Assembly: GCA_036502295.1 (NCBI GenBank) | Contig: DASXYU010000011.1 | Location: forward strand, 1-21,137 | Reading direction: 5' to 3' | DNA length: 21,137 bases | From: DASXYU01 sp036502295 | GTDB taxonomy: Bacteria > Actinomycetota > Actinomycetes > Mycobacteriales > Jatrophihabitantaceae | Shown here: positions 13,056-19,555 of the stretch, piece after piece | Layout: each line of letters begins with the position of its first letter | How positions within the stretch are numbered: the stretch's first letter is position 1 | Position numbers and translations under genes: made by a program | The notes under the pieces: model-generated | Seen by the model: only the letters and a program-made list of their open reading frames with translations | Told to the model about the DNA's origin: nothing | Database searches by the model: none

Positions 13056-13841
13056 GTGCAGCCGAACCACTACTCCGATGACCTCACGCTGGCCCTCGAA
13101 CTCGCCGATCTCGCCGACGGCCTGACGATGGCACGATTCGGCGCCGATGACCTCGTCGTCGAGAGCAAGCCCGACCTCACCCCGGTGAGCGACGCCGACA
13201 AGGCGGTCGAGCGAGCCCTGCGCGAGCGCCTCGCCATCGCCCGTCCTGAGGACGCGATCTGGGGCGAGGAGTACGGAGTGGTCGGCGACTCGTCGCGCCG
13301 CTGGGTGATCGACCCCATCGACGGCACCAAGAACTTCGTGCGCACCGTCCCGGTGTGGGCGACGCTCATCTCGTTGATGGACGGGCCGGAGTCGGTGGTG
13401 GGTGTCGTCTCGGCGCCGGCGCTGGGTCGGCGCTGGTGGGCGCATCTCGGCGGCGGCGCCTACGGCAGCATGTTCGGCAACGAGCCGAAGCGCCTCGCGG
13501 TCTCGAAGGTGGCGACGCTGCAGGACGCCTCGATCTCCTACGCCTCGGTCGGCGCGTGGAAGGACCGCGGTCTCGGCGACCAGTTCCTCGGCCTGCTCGA
13601 TCGATGCTGGCGCACCCGCGCCTACGGCGACTTCTACTCCTACATGCTCGTCGCAGAGGGCTCCGTCGATCTCGCCGCTGAGCCTGAGCTCTCGCTCTGG
13701 GACATGGCCGCGCTCGCGCCGATCGTCACCGAGGCCGGTGGCCGCTTCACCGGACTCAGCGGGCAGGACGGCCCGCTGCACGGCAACGCCGCCGCCAGCA
13801 ACGGCCTGCTCCACGACGCGCTGCTGGCCGCGCTGTCGTGA
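13056..13841 (+). CDS. hisN: Histidinol-phosphatase, inositol monophosphatase family
   Basis: The 261-residue enzyme is a metal-dependent phosphatase of the IMPase fold. Metal ligands are visible as Glu71 (IWGEEYG), Asp86 and Asp89 (DPIDGTKNF, 86-94) and Asp216 (LWDMAALAPIVTEAGG). In Actinobacteria this branch, with YSDDLTLALELADLADGLTMARF at the N-terminus and FVRTVPVWATLISL after the metal site, is HisN, which makes histidinol from histidinol phosphate. It is away from the other his genes in this window. GTG 13056 starts the protein, directed by the TAGCCT box. The TGA stop is the outer triplet of an inverted repeat shared with the convergent gcvT. A general inositol phosphatase is the alternative. 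Confidence 0.87.
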   Translation: MQPNHYSDDLTLALELADLADGLTMARFGADDLVVESKPDLTPVSDADKAVERALRERLAIARPEDAIWGEEYGVVGDSSRRWVIDPIDGTKNFVRTVPVWATLISLMDGPESVVGVVSAPALGRRWWAHLGGGAYGSMFGNEPKRLAVSKVATLQDASISYASVGAWKDRGLGDQFLGLLDRCWRTRAYGDFYSYMLVAEGSVDLAAEPELSLWDMAALAPIVTEAGGRFTGLSGQDGPLHGNAAASNGLLHDALLAALS

Positions 13842-13889
13842 TCAAGTCGTGGTTTCCGTCGCTCAGCGACGAAAACCACGACTTGATCA
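13839..13889. terminator. Long inverted repeat joining the hisN and gcvT stop codons
   Basis: Bases 13839-13855 pair perfectly with 13873-13889 (TGATCAAGTCGTGGTTT arm). After one C-A mismatch six more pairs follow (CGTCGC with GCGACG), closing on a 3-nt TCA loop. The outermost TGA is the stop of hisN on the plus strand and of gcvT on the minus strand. The first seven arm bases equal those of the repeat at 5968-6018, whereas the rest differs. It probably works as a bidirectional terminator. Confidence 0.8.
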
Positions 13890-15005
13890 ACGAACCCGTG
13901 ACTCGACAAACGGCGGCTTCACGACGCGGACCGTCGAGGTGCGTCCTCGTACATCGACGGTGATCTCGTCGCCCTCCTCGATCCCCACGCTCGTGTCGAG
14001 CAGCGCGAGGCCGATACCGACCCTCTTCGTCGGCGAGAAGGTTCCGCTCGTCACCTCGCCGATGACCGCGCCGTCGGCAGCGAGGACGTTCATTCCGCCA
14101 CGGGGGATGCCGCGGTCGAGACAGAGCAGACCCCAGAGCTTGCGGGCGGGTCCGGCCGCCTTTTCGGCGAGCAGCGCCTCGCGTCCCCAGAATGCCTCTT
14201 TCTTCCAGCCCACCGCCCACGTCGCAGAGGCCTGTACCGGGGTGATCGTCGGCGAGAGCTCGTGACCGTGCAGCGGATAGCCCATCTCGGTGCGCAGCGT
14301 GTCGCGTGCGCCGAGGCCGGCGGGCAGACCGCCGAGCGGCGCGGCCGCCTGCACCAGCGCGTCCCAGAGCGCCGGCGCTCCGTCCCAGGTGGGCAGTAGC
14401 TCGTAACCGTGCTCGCCGGTGTAGCCGGTGCGCAGAACGCGTACCGGAGAACCATCGAAGGATGCATCGGTGAAGGCGATGTACTCCAGCTCGGCCGGCA
14501 AGCCCACCGCTGTGAGCACCTCGGTCGACTTCGGACCCTGCACCGCGATGACGCCGTACTCGGTGTGCCGGTCGGTGACGGTGATTCCCTCCGGCGCAGC
14601 CGCCGCGAGCAACGACACCACCTCTGCGGTGTTCGCCGCGTTCGGCACGAGGAAGACGTCCTCATCGGCGATGAGGTACTGGTAGAGGTCGTCGATGACT
14701 CCGCCGGCCGAGTTGCAGCAGAGCGTGTACTGCGCCTTGCCGGCGACGATCTTGCCGAGGTCGTTGGTGAGGCAGGAGTTCACGAAGTCGCGCGCGCTCA
14801 AGCCCTCGGCGGACCGCCCCACGATCGAGGCCTTGCCGAGGTGGCTCACGTCGAAGATGCCGACCGCGTCACGCGTCGCCGCGTGTTCCTTGAGGACGCC
14901 CGCACCGGGGTACTCGATGGGCATCTCCCACCCGCCGAAGTCGGCCAGCTTGGCGCCGAGCGCAACGTGTCTGTCGTGCAGGGGCGAGTGGAGGAGATCC
15001 GTCAT
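13887..15005 (-). CDS. gcvT: Aminomethyltransferase, T protein of the glycine cleavage system
   Basis: The 372-residue protein transfers the methylene group from aminomethyl-lipoyl H protein to tetrahydrofolate. It opens LLHSPLHDRHVALGAKLADFGGWEMPIEYPG, the typical GcvT start with the folate-site region, followed by VGIFDVSHLGKASIVG, KAQYTLCCNSAGGVIDDLYQYLI, VRVLRTGYTGEHGYELL, GLGARDTLRTEMGYPLHGHEL and a C-terminal GcvT barrel (EVTSGTFSPTKRVGIGLALL). ATG 15005 is chosen since upstream codons add nothing family-like and TAGGGT lies 7 nt before it. The remaining gcv genes are not in the window. It is divergent from pepA; gcvT and leucyl aminopeptidase are also neighbours in mycobacteria as I recall. 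Confidence 0.95.
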   Translation of the reverse strand: MTDLLHSPLHDRHVALGAKLADFGGWEMPIEYPGAGVLKEHAATRDAVGIFDVSHLGKASIVGRSAEGLSARDFVNSCLTNDLGKIVAGKAQYTLCCNSAGGVIDDLYQYLIADEDVFLVPNAANTAEVVSLLAAAAPEGITVTDRHTEYGVIAVQGPKSTEVLTAVGLPAELEYIAFTDASFDGSPVRVLRTGYTGEHGYELLPTWDGAPALWDALVQAAAPLGGLPAGLGARDTLRTEMGYPLHGHELSPTITPVQASATWAVGWKKEAFWGREALLAEKAAGPARKLWGLLCLDRGIPRGGMNVLAADGAVIGEVTSGTFSPTKRVGIGLALLDTSVGIEEGDEITVDVRGRTSTVRVVKPPFVESRVR

Positions 15006-15012
15006 GCCGCAA

Positions 15013-15018
15013 ACCCTA
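15013..15018 (-). promoter_or_regulatory. TAGGGT -10 box before gcvT
   Basis: TAGGGT on the minus strand lies 7 nt from ATG 15005. Together with the box at 15053 it makes a compact 60-bp divergent pair, both probably leaderless. Confidence 0.5.
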
Positions 15019-15052
15019 GTTAGCTCGCTGACAGGCCTCACGAACACGTCAC

Positions 15053-15058
15053 TAAGAT
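15053..15058 (+). promoter_or_regulatory. TAAGAT -10 box before pepA
   Basis: TAAGAT is 7 nt before ATG 15066, and CTGACA (15028-15033), a -35-like hexamer, is 19 nt upstream of it. The start point should fall on the ATG. Confidence 0.55.
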
Positions 15059-15065
15059 CAGCCCC

Positions 15066-16532
15066 ATGCCGACCGTGTCGCTCGTCGATCCCTCCGTCCC
15101 GATCAAGGCCGACGCCGTGGTCGTCGGCGTGTTGCAGGGCAAGGACGGCCCCAGGCTCGCACCTGGCGCCCAGCCGGTGAGCCGCGCGCTGTTTGGTTCA
15201 ACATCGGGCGGCAAGCTGCTCAAGGCGCTGAAGGACGTCGGCGTCACCGGCCGCCCCGATCAGGTCGTCTCGATCTCCACCCTCGGCCTCGCCGACTTCC
15301 CCGTCGTCGTGGCGACCGGCCTCGGCGAGAACGCCCGTGAGGCGGAAGCCCTTCGCCGCGCCGCCGGCGCCGTCACCCGCACGGTGACAAACCACGCACG
15401 ACTGCACTTCGCCATCAGCGGCCCGGTGAGCGCGATCGCCGAGGGCGCCCTCTTCGGCGCATACAGCTTCACCGACTACAAGGCCTCACCGGCGAAGTCG
15501 GCGCTGCGCGCAATCAGCATCGCCGGTGACGGCGGCGGCCGTCGCGAGCTGGCCCGCGCCAAGGCACTCGCCGAGGCGATCACCACCACCCGCAACCTGG
15601 TGAACACCCCGCCGAACGACCTGTACCCCGCAAGCTTCGCGGCGAAGGTGAAGGAACTCGCGCGCGGCACCGGCGTCACCGTCGAGGTACTCACCGAGGA
15701 CGGCCTCAAGCGCGGCAGGTACGGCGCGATCCTCGCGGTCGGCGGCGGCTCGGTGAACCCGCCGCGCCTGGTGCGCCTCACCTACCGCCCGGCCCGTTCG
15801 AAGGCCACCGTGGCACTCGTCGGCAAGGGCATCACCTTCGACAGCGGCGGCCTGAACCTCAAGCCGGGCAACAGCATGGCGTGGATGAAGAGCGACATGG
15901 GCGGCGCCGCGGGCGTCATCACCAGCACCCTCGCCATCGCCGCGCTGAAGCTGCCGATCACTGTCATCGCGACGGTGCCGATGGCGGAGAACATGCCGGG
16001 CGGTAGCGCCTACCGCCCCAGTGACGTCATCACCATGCGCAGCGGCAAGACGGTCGAGGTCGGTAACACCGACGCCGAAGGACGTCTCGTCCTCGCCGAT
16101 GCCCTCAGCCGCGCAGGGGAGGACGAGCCCGACTTCCTCATCGAGACCTCGACCCTCACCGGAGCGCAGCTGGTGGCGCTCGGCGGGCGCGTCATCGGAG
16201 CGATGGGCGAGCCGAAATGGCGAGATCAGGTGGTTGCCGCCGGCAACGCCGTCGGGGAGGCGAGCTGGGCAATGCCGCTGCCGTCCGAGTACGCGGGCGG
16301 TCTGGAGTCGCCGGTGGCCGACCTGAACAACATCTCGAGCGACAGTTGGGGCGGAATGCTCGTCGCCGGTCTCTTCCTGAAGAACTTCATGCCCGACGGC
16401 GTGCCGTGGGTGCACCTCGACATCGCCGGGCCGTCGTTCAACCAGGCAGCGCCGCACGGCTACACCCCCAAGGGCGGGACCGGAGCTGTCGTGCGCACGA
16501 TCGTGGCGGCCGTCGAGAGCCTCACGAAGTAG
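15066..16532 (+). CDS. pepA: Leucyl aminopeptidase (peptidase M17, cytosol aminopeptidase)
   Basis: The 488-residue enzyme removes N-terminal residues from peptides in the cytoplasm using two metal ions. The N-terminal regulatory domain (about 1-160) is followed by the catalytic domain with VGKGITFDSGGLNLK (Lys254, Asp259, Lys266), MKSDMGGAAGV (Asp277), the signature NTDAEGRLVLADAL (334-347; Asp336, Glu338, Arg340) and LDIAGPSF near the end. All expected metal and catalytic residues are present, and length is normal. The start ATG 15066 has a TAAGAT box 7 nt upstream. lpd follows after 51 bp with its own ribosome-binding site, so the two may form an operon. A role in glutathione or mycothiol-conjugate turnover is conceivable but not shown. 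Confidence 0.95.
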   Translation: MPTVSLVDPSVPIKADAVVVGVLQGKDGPRLAPGAQPVSRALFGSTSGGKLLKALKDVGVTGRPDQVVSISTLGLADFPVVVATGLGENAREAEALRRAAGAVTRTVTNHARLHFAISGPVSAIAEGALFGAYSFTDYKASPAKSALRAISIAGDGGGRRELARAKALAEAITTTRNLVNTPPNDLYPASFAAKVKELARGTGVTVEVLTEDGLKRGRYGAILAVGGGSVNPPRLVRLTYRPARSKATVALVGKGITFDSGGLNLKPGNSMAWMKSDMGGAAGVITSTLAIAALKLPITVIATVPMAENMPGGSAYRPSDVITMRSGKTVEVGNTDAEGRLVLADALSRAGEDEPDFLIETSTLTGAQLVALGGRVIGAMGEPKWRDQVVAAGNAVGEASWAMPLPSEYAGGLESPVADLNNISSDSWGGMLVAGLFLKNFMPDGVPWVHLDIAGPSFNQAAPHGYTPKGGTGAVVRTIVAAVESLTK

Positions 16533-16570
16533 CACTGCTGGCCGAGTGGAAAGATAGAGACAACACCTAG

Positions 16571-16576
16571 AAGGAG
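16571..16576 (+). promoter_or_regulatory. Ribosome-binding site of lpd
   Basis: AAGGAG lies 7 nt before GTG 16584 and fixes that start. A near-consensus Shine-Dalgarno is notable, since most genes here seem leaderless. Confidence 0.75.
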
Positions 16577-16583
16577 CGCACGC

Positions 16584-18002
16584 GTGGCCGACAAGCAGTT
16601 CGATCTCGTCATTCTCGGCGGAGGCAGTGGCGGCTACGCGGCTGCTCTGCGCGCTGCGGAGCTCGGCAAGACTGTTGCCCTCATCGAGAAGGACAAGGTC
16701 GGCGGCACGTGTCTGCATCGCGGCTGCATCCCGACGAAGGCATTGCTGCACGCCGGCGAGATCGCTGACTACGTCCGCGAGAGCGAGACCTTCGGTGTCA
16801 ACGCGACCTTCGGTGGCATCGACATGGCGGGCGTCCACAAGTACAAGGACGGCGTCATCGGCAAGAACTGGAAGGGCCTGACGGCGCTCATCAAGAGCCG
16901 CGGCATCGAGATCGTCGAGGGCGAAGGACGCCTCACCGGCCCCAAGACGGTCAGCGTCAGTGGGGGTGCCCCCGGCAATGAAGGCGTAGCCGCCGGGGGA
17001 GGAGACAACTACACCGGCAGTTACGTCGTCCTCGCCACCGGTTCGTACTCCAGGACGATCCCGGGGCTGGAGATCGACGGGCAGCGGATCATCGCCAGTG
17101 AGCACGCGCTTACCCTCGATCACGTGCCGGCGACGGCGATCGTCCTCGGTGGCGGTGTCATCGGAGTCGAGTTCGCCTCGGCCTGGAAGTCGTTCGGCAG
17201 CGACGTCACGATCGTCGAGGCGCTGCCTCATCTCGTCCCCGCTGAGGACGAGGCGAACTCCAAGCTGCTGGAGCGTGCGTTCCGCCGCCGCGGCATCAAC
17301 TTCAAGCTCGGCGTGCGATTCGCCGGGGCGGAGAAGACCGACTCGGGCGTGCGCGTGACGCTCGAGAACGGGGAGACGCTCGAGGCAGAGGTGCTGCTGG
17401 TCGCCATCGGTCGTGGTGCGAACATCGCCGACCTCGGCTACGAGGAGCAGGGCGTCGCGATGGACCGCGGCACGGTCGTGGTGAACGAGTACTGCCAGAC
17501 CTCGGTGCCGGGCATCTACGCGGTCGGCGACATCATCCCGACGCTGCAGCTGGCGCACGTCGGCTTCGCCGAGGGCATCCTCGTCGCCGAGCACATCGCC
17601 GGCCTGCCGGTGGTGCCGATCGACTACGCCGGTGTCCCGCGGATCACCTACTCCTCCCCCGAGGTTGCCTCCGTCGGTCTCACCGAGGCACAGGCTGCGG
17701 AGAAGTACGGGGCCGAGGCGATCAAGTCCGTCACCTATGACCTCTCCGGCAACGGCAAGAGCGCCATCCTCAACGCCAGGGGCGCGGTGAAGCTCGTCGC
17801 CGCCAAGGACGGGCCGGTGCTCGGCGTGCACATCGTCGGCGAGCACACCGGTGAACTCATCGCCGAGGCGCAGCTGATCTACAACTGGGAGGCGCTGCCG
17901 GGTGAGGTCGCCCAGCTGATCCACCCGCACCCGACGCAGTCCGAAGCCATCGGAGAGGCGCACCTGCTTCTCGCCGGCAAACCCCTCCACGTCCACGAGT
18001 GA
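16584..18002 (+). CDS. lpdA: Dihydrolipoamide dehydrogenase (E3)
   Basis: The 472-residue flavoenzyme reoxidises dihydrolipoyl groups of the 2-oxoacid dehydrogenases and glycine cleavage H protein with NAD. Motifs: FAD-binding ILGGGSGGYAAA (10-21), redox-active disulfide GGTCLHRGCIPTK with Cys43 and Cys48, NAD-binding VLGGGVIGVEFA, second FAD motif PGIYAVGDI and the C-terminal catalytic HPHPTQSE (His449, Glu454). All are intact. Residues about 126-140 (VSGGAPGNEGVAAGG) come from a 42-bp palindromic element at 16960-17001 that appears as an extra loop before YVVLATGSYS in the FAD domain. GTG 16584 follows AAGGAG. It probably forms a unit with the acyltransferase gene, 68 bp downstream. Confidence 0.95.
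   Translation: MADKQFDLVILGGGSGGYAAALRAAELGKTVALIEKDKVGGTCLHRGCIPTKALLHAGEIADYVRESETFGVNATFGGIDMAGVHKYKDGVIGKNWKGLTALIKSRGIEIVEGEGRLTGPKTVSVSGGAPGNEGVAAGGGDNYTGSYVVLATGSYSRTIPGLEIDGQRIIASEHALTLDHVPATAIVLGGGVIGVEFASAWKSFGSDVTIVEALPHLVPAEDEANSKLLERAFRRRGINFKLGVRFAGAEKTDSGVRVTLENGETLEAEVLLVAIGRGANIADLGYEEQGVAMDRGTVVVNEYCQTSVPGIYAVGDIIPTLQLAHVGFAEGILVAEHIAGLPVVPIDYAGVPRITYSSPEVASVGLTEAQAAEKYGAEAIKSVTYDLSGNGKSAILNARGAVKLVAAKDGPVLGVHIVGEHTGELIAEAQLIYNWEALPGEVAQLIHPHPTQSEAIGEAHLLLAGKPLHVHE
16960..17001 (+). repeat. 42-bp palindromic element copy 2, in frame inside lpd
   Basis: It begins GTGGGGGTGCCCCCG and ends CGGGGGAG. CCCCCGGC (element positions 10-17) pairs with GCCGGGGG (33-40). Compared with the copy in the MOSC gene, positions 16 and 34 have both changed (C-G to G-C), keeping the stem. 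Here the element runs in the sense of the gene. Confidence 0.8.
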
Positions 18003-18016
18003 CGAAGTCACGAGTG
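17994..18016 (+). repeat. 15-bp-spaced direct repeat across the lpd stop codon
   Basis: CACGAGTG occurs at 17994-18001 and 18009-18016; the intervening GTGAC-GAA-GTCAC also makes a small hairpin (17999-18011). A third degenerate copy, CCACGAATAAGTCA, lies at about 18031-18044. The stop TGA (18000-18002) lies at the first copy. Confidence 0.55.
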
Positions 18017-18053
18017 GCCAAACAACCCAGCCACGAATAAGTCAAGCCACCTC

Positions 18054-18060
18054 AAAGGAG
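18054..18060 (+). promoter_or_regulatory. Ribosome-binding site of the acyltransferase gene
   Basis: AAAGGAG ends 10 nt before ATG 18071. The spacing is slightly long but no other start fits the lipoyl domain. Confidence 0.65.
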
Positions 18061-18070
18061 TTAGTGGGCC

Positions 18071-19537
18071 ATGCCTACGTCAGTCACCATGCCCCGCCTC
18101 GGTGAAAGCGTCACCGAAGGCACAGTGACCCGCTGGCTCAAGCAGGTCGGCGACCACGTCGACGCGGACGAGCCCCTGCTCGAGGTCTCCACCGACAAGG
18201 TTGACACCGAGGTTCCGTCGCCGGCCTCCGGCACGCTACTGGCGATCAAGGTCGCCGAGGACGAGACGGTGGAGATCGGCGTGGAACTCGCCGTCATCGG
18301 CGACGCCGGAGAGGTCCCGGCAGCACCCGCGGCTGAGCCCGCCGCCCCCGCCCCCGCACCGGCTCCCGAGCCCGCACCTGCACCTGCGCCTGCGCCTGCG
18401 CCTGCGCCTGCGCCTGCGGAAACCCTTGCACCGACTCCTGAGCCCGTGGCCGCGGCGCCAGTCCCAGAGCCCTCTCCGGCTCCCGCCGCTCCGGCTCCCG
18501 CACCGGCCCCTGCTCTCGTCGCCTCGGCAAGTGAGGACGATGAGGTGGCGGGCACCTACGTCACGCCGCTGGTGCGCAAGCTCGCCAGCGAGCACGGTGT
18601 CGACCTGGGCAGCATCGCCGGCACCGGTATTGGCGGCCGCATCCGTAAGTCCGATGTTCTCGCCGCTGCGTCGAACGGCGCCGGCGCTCCTGCCGCACCG
18701 GCCCCCGCTGCTACGCCCGCGCCCACCGCGCTCGCCCCTGTCCCTGCCCGTGCTGCGGTCGCGCCGACACCGTCCTCGGCGCCGTCCGCTCCGACGCCTG
18801 CCGCGGCAGCGTTGCGCGGTCGGGTCGAGCCGATGTCGCGGATGCGTCAGGTGATCGCCAGCCGCATGGTCGAGTCACTTCAGACCGCAGCGCAGCTCAC
18901 CCAGGTCGTCGAGGTGGACGTCACCAAGATCGCGCGCCTGCGTGCGCAGGCGAAGAAGGACTTCGCCGCCCGCGAAGGCGTCAACCTCACCTTCCTCCCG
19001 TTCTTCGCCGTTGCCGCGATCGAGGCGCTGAAGGCTCACCCGATCGTCAACGCCTCCGTCGACATCGAGGCGAAGACGATCACCTATCACGACGCGGAGC
19101 ACGTGGGCATCGCCGTGGACACCGACCGCGGCCTGCTCGTCCCGGTGATCCACAACGCCGGTGACCTGAATCTCGGTGGCATCGCCCGCAAGATCGCCGA
19201 CCTCGCCGCCCGCACCCGCGACAACAAGGTGAGCCCGGACGAACTCGGCGGTGGCACCTTCACCATCACCAACTACGGCAGCGTCGGCGCGCTCTTCGAC
19301 ACCCCGATCATCAACCTGCCGCAGTCGGCGATCCTCGGCCTCGGTGCGGTCGTCAAGCGTCCTGTAGTCGTGAGCGATGACGACCTCGGTGAGACGATCG
19401 CGGTCCGCTCGATGGTTTACCTCGCCTTGAGCTATGACCACCGGATCATCGACGGTGCCGACGCCGGTCGCTTCCTCACGACCATCAAGGACCGCCTTGA
19501 GGCCGGGGCCTTCGAGCGGGCGCTAGGCCTCAACTAA
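18071..19537 (+). CDS. sucB: 2-oxoacid dehydrogenase dihydrolipoyl acyltransferase (E2)
   Basis: The 488-residue core subunit has one lipoyl domain (about 1-77, lipoyl Lys43 in STDKVDTE), an Ala/Pro linker (about 78-160), a peripheral subunit-binding domain (about 162-199, YVTPLVRKLASEHGVDLGSIAGTG), a second Ala/Pro linker and the acyltransferase domain (about 250-488) with RMRQVIASRMVESLQ and the catalytic H-x3-D (His457, Asp461 in DHRIIDGAD). In Mycobacteriales this protein serves pyruvate dehydrogenase (DlaT) and may serve other complexes; older annotation calls it SucB. Which E1 it uses cannot be read here. The first linker holds a 6-bp tandem repeat. It follows lpd. The stop codon region is duplicated, and a likely terminator follows inside the convergent kinase gene. 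Confidence 0.93.
   Translation: MPTSVTMPRLGESVTEGTVTRWLKQVGDHVDADEPLLEVSTDKVDTEVPSPASGTLLAIKVAEDETVEIGVELAVIGDAGEVPAAPAAEPAAPAPAPAPEPAPAPAPAPAPAPAPAETLAPTPEPVAAAPVPEPSPAPAAPAPAPAPALVASASEDDEVAGTYVTPLVRKLASEHGVDLGSIAGTGIGGRIRKSDVLAAASNGAGAPAAPAPAATPAPTALAPVPARAAVAPTPSSAPSAPTPAAAALRGRVEPMSRMRQVIASRMVESLQTAAQLTQVVEVDVTKIARLRAQAKKDFAAREGVNLTFLPFFAVAAIEALKAHPIVNASVDIEAKTITYHDAEHVGIAVDTDRGLLVPVIHNAGDLNLGGIARKIADLAARTRDNKVSPDELGGGTFTITNYGSVGALFDTPIINLPQSAILGLGAVVKRPVVVSDDDLGETIAVRSMVYLALSYDHRIIDGADAGRFLTTIKDRLEAGAFERALGLN
18375..18416 (+). repeat. 6-bp coding microsatellite in the E2 linker
   Basis: Seven 6-bp units run in a row: CACCTG twice, then CGCCTG five times. They encode Ala-Pro pairs of the flexible linker. 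The five identical units in a gene whose other Ala/Pro codons vary suggest recent slippage. Confidence 0.9.
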
Positions 19538-19555
19538 CCGGGTCTCAACTAACCG
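19529..19555 (+). repeat. 15-bp-spaced duplication of the acyltransferase stop region
   Basis: CTCAACTAACCG is found at 19529-19540 and 19544-19555. In frame this repeats Leu-Asn-stop, so a second TAA (19550-19552) backs up the true one (19535-19537). The kinase stop (19549-19551, minus) lies in the second copy. Confidence 0.85.

Noticed and set aside
15486..18011. An 841-codon open frame on the minus strand opposite pepA and lpd
   Set aside because: It is Asp/Arg/Val/His-rich without domains and mirrors codon bias of two well-identified genes on the plus strand; long antisense frames are expected at this GC content.
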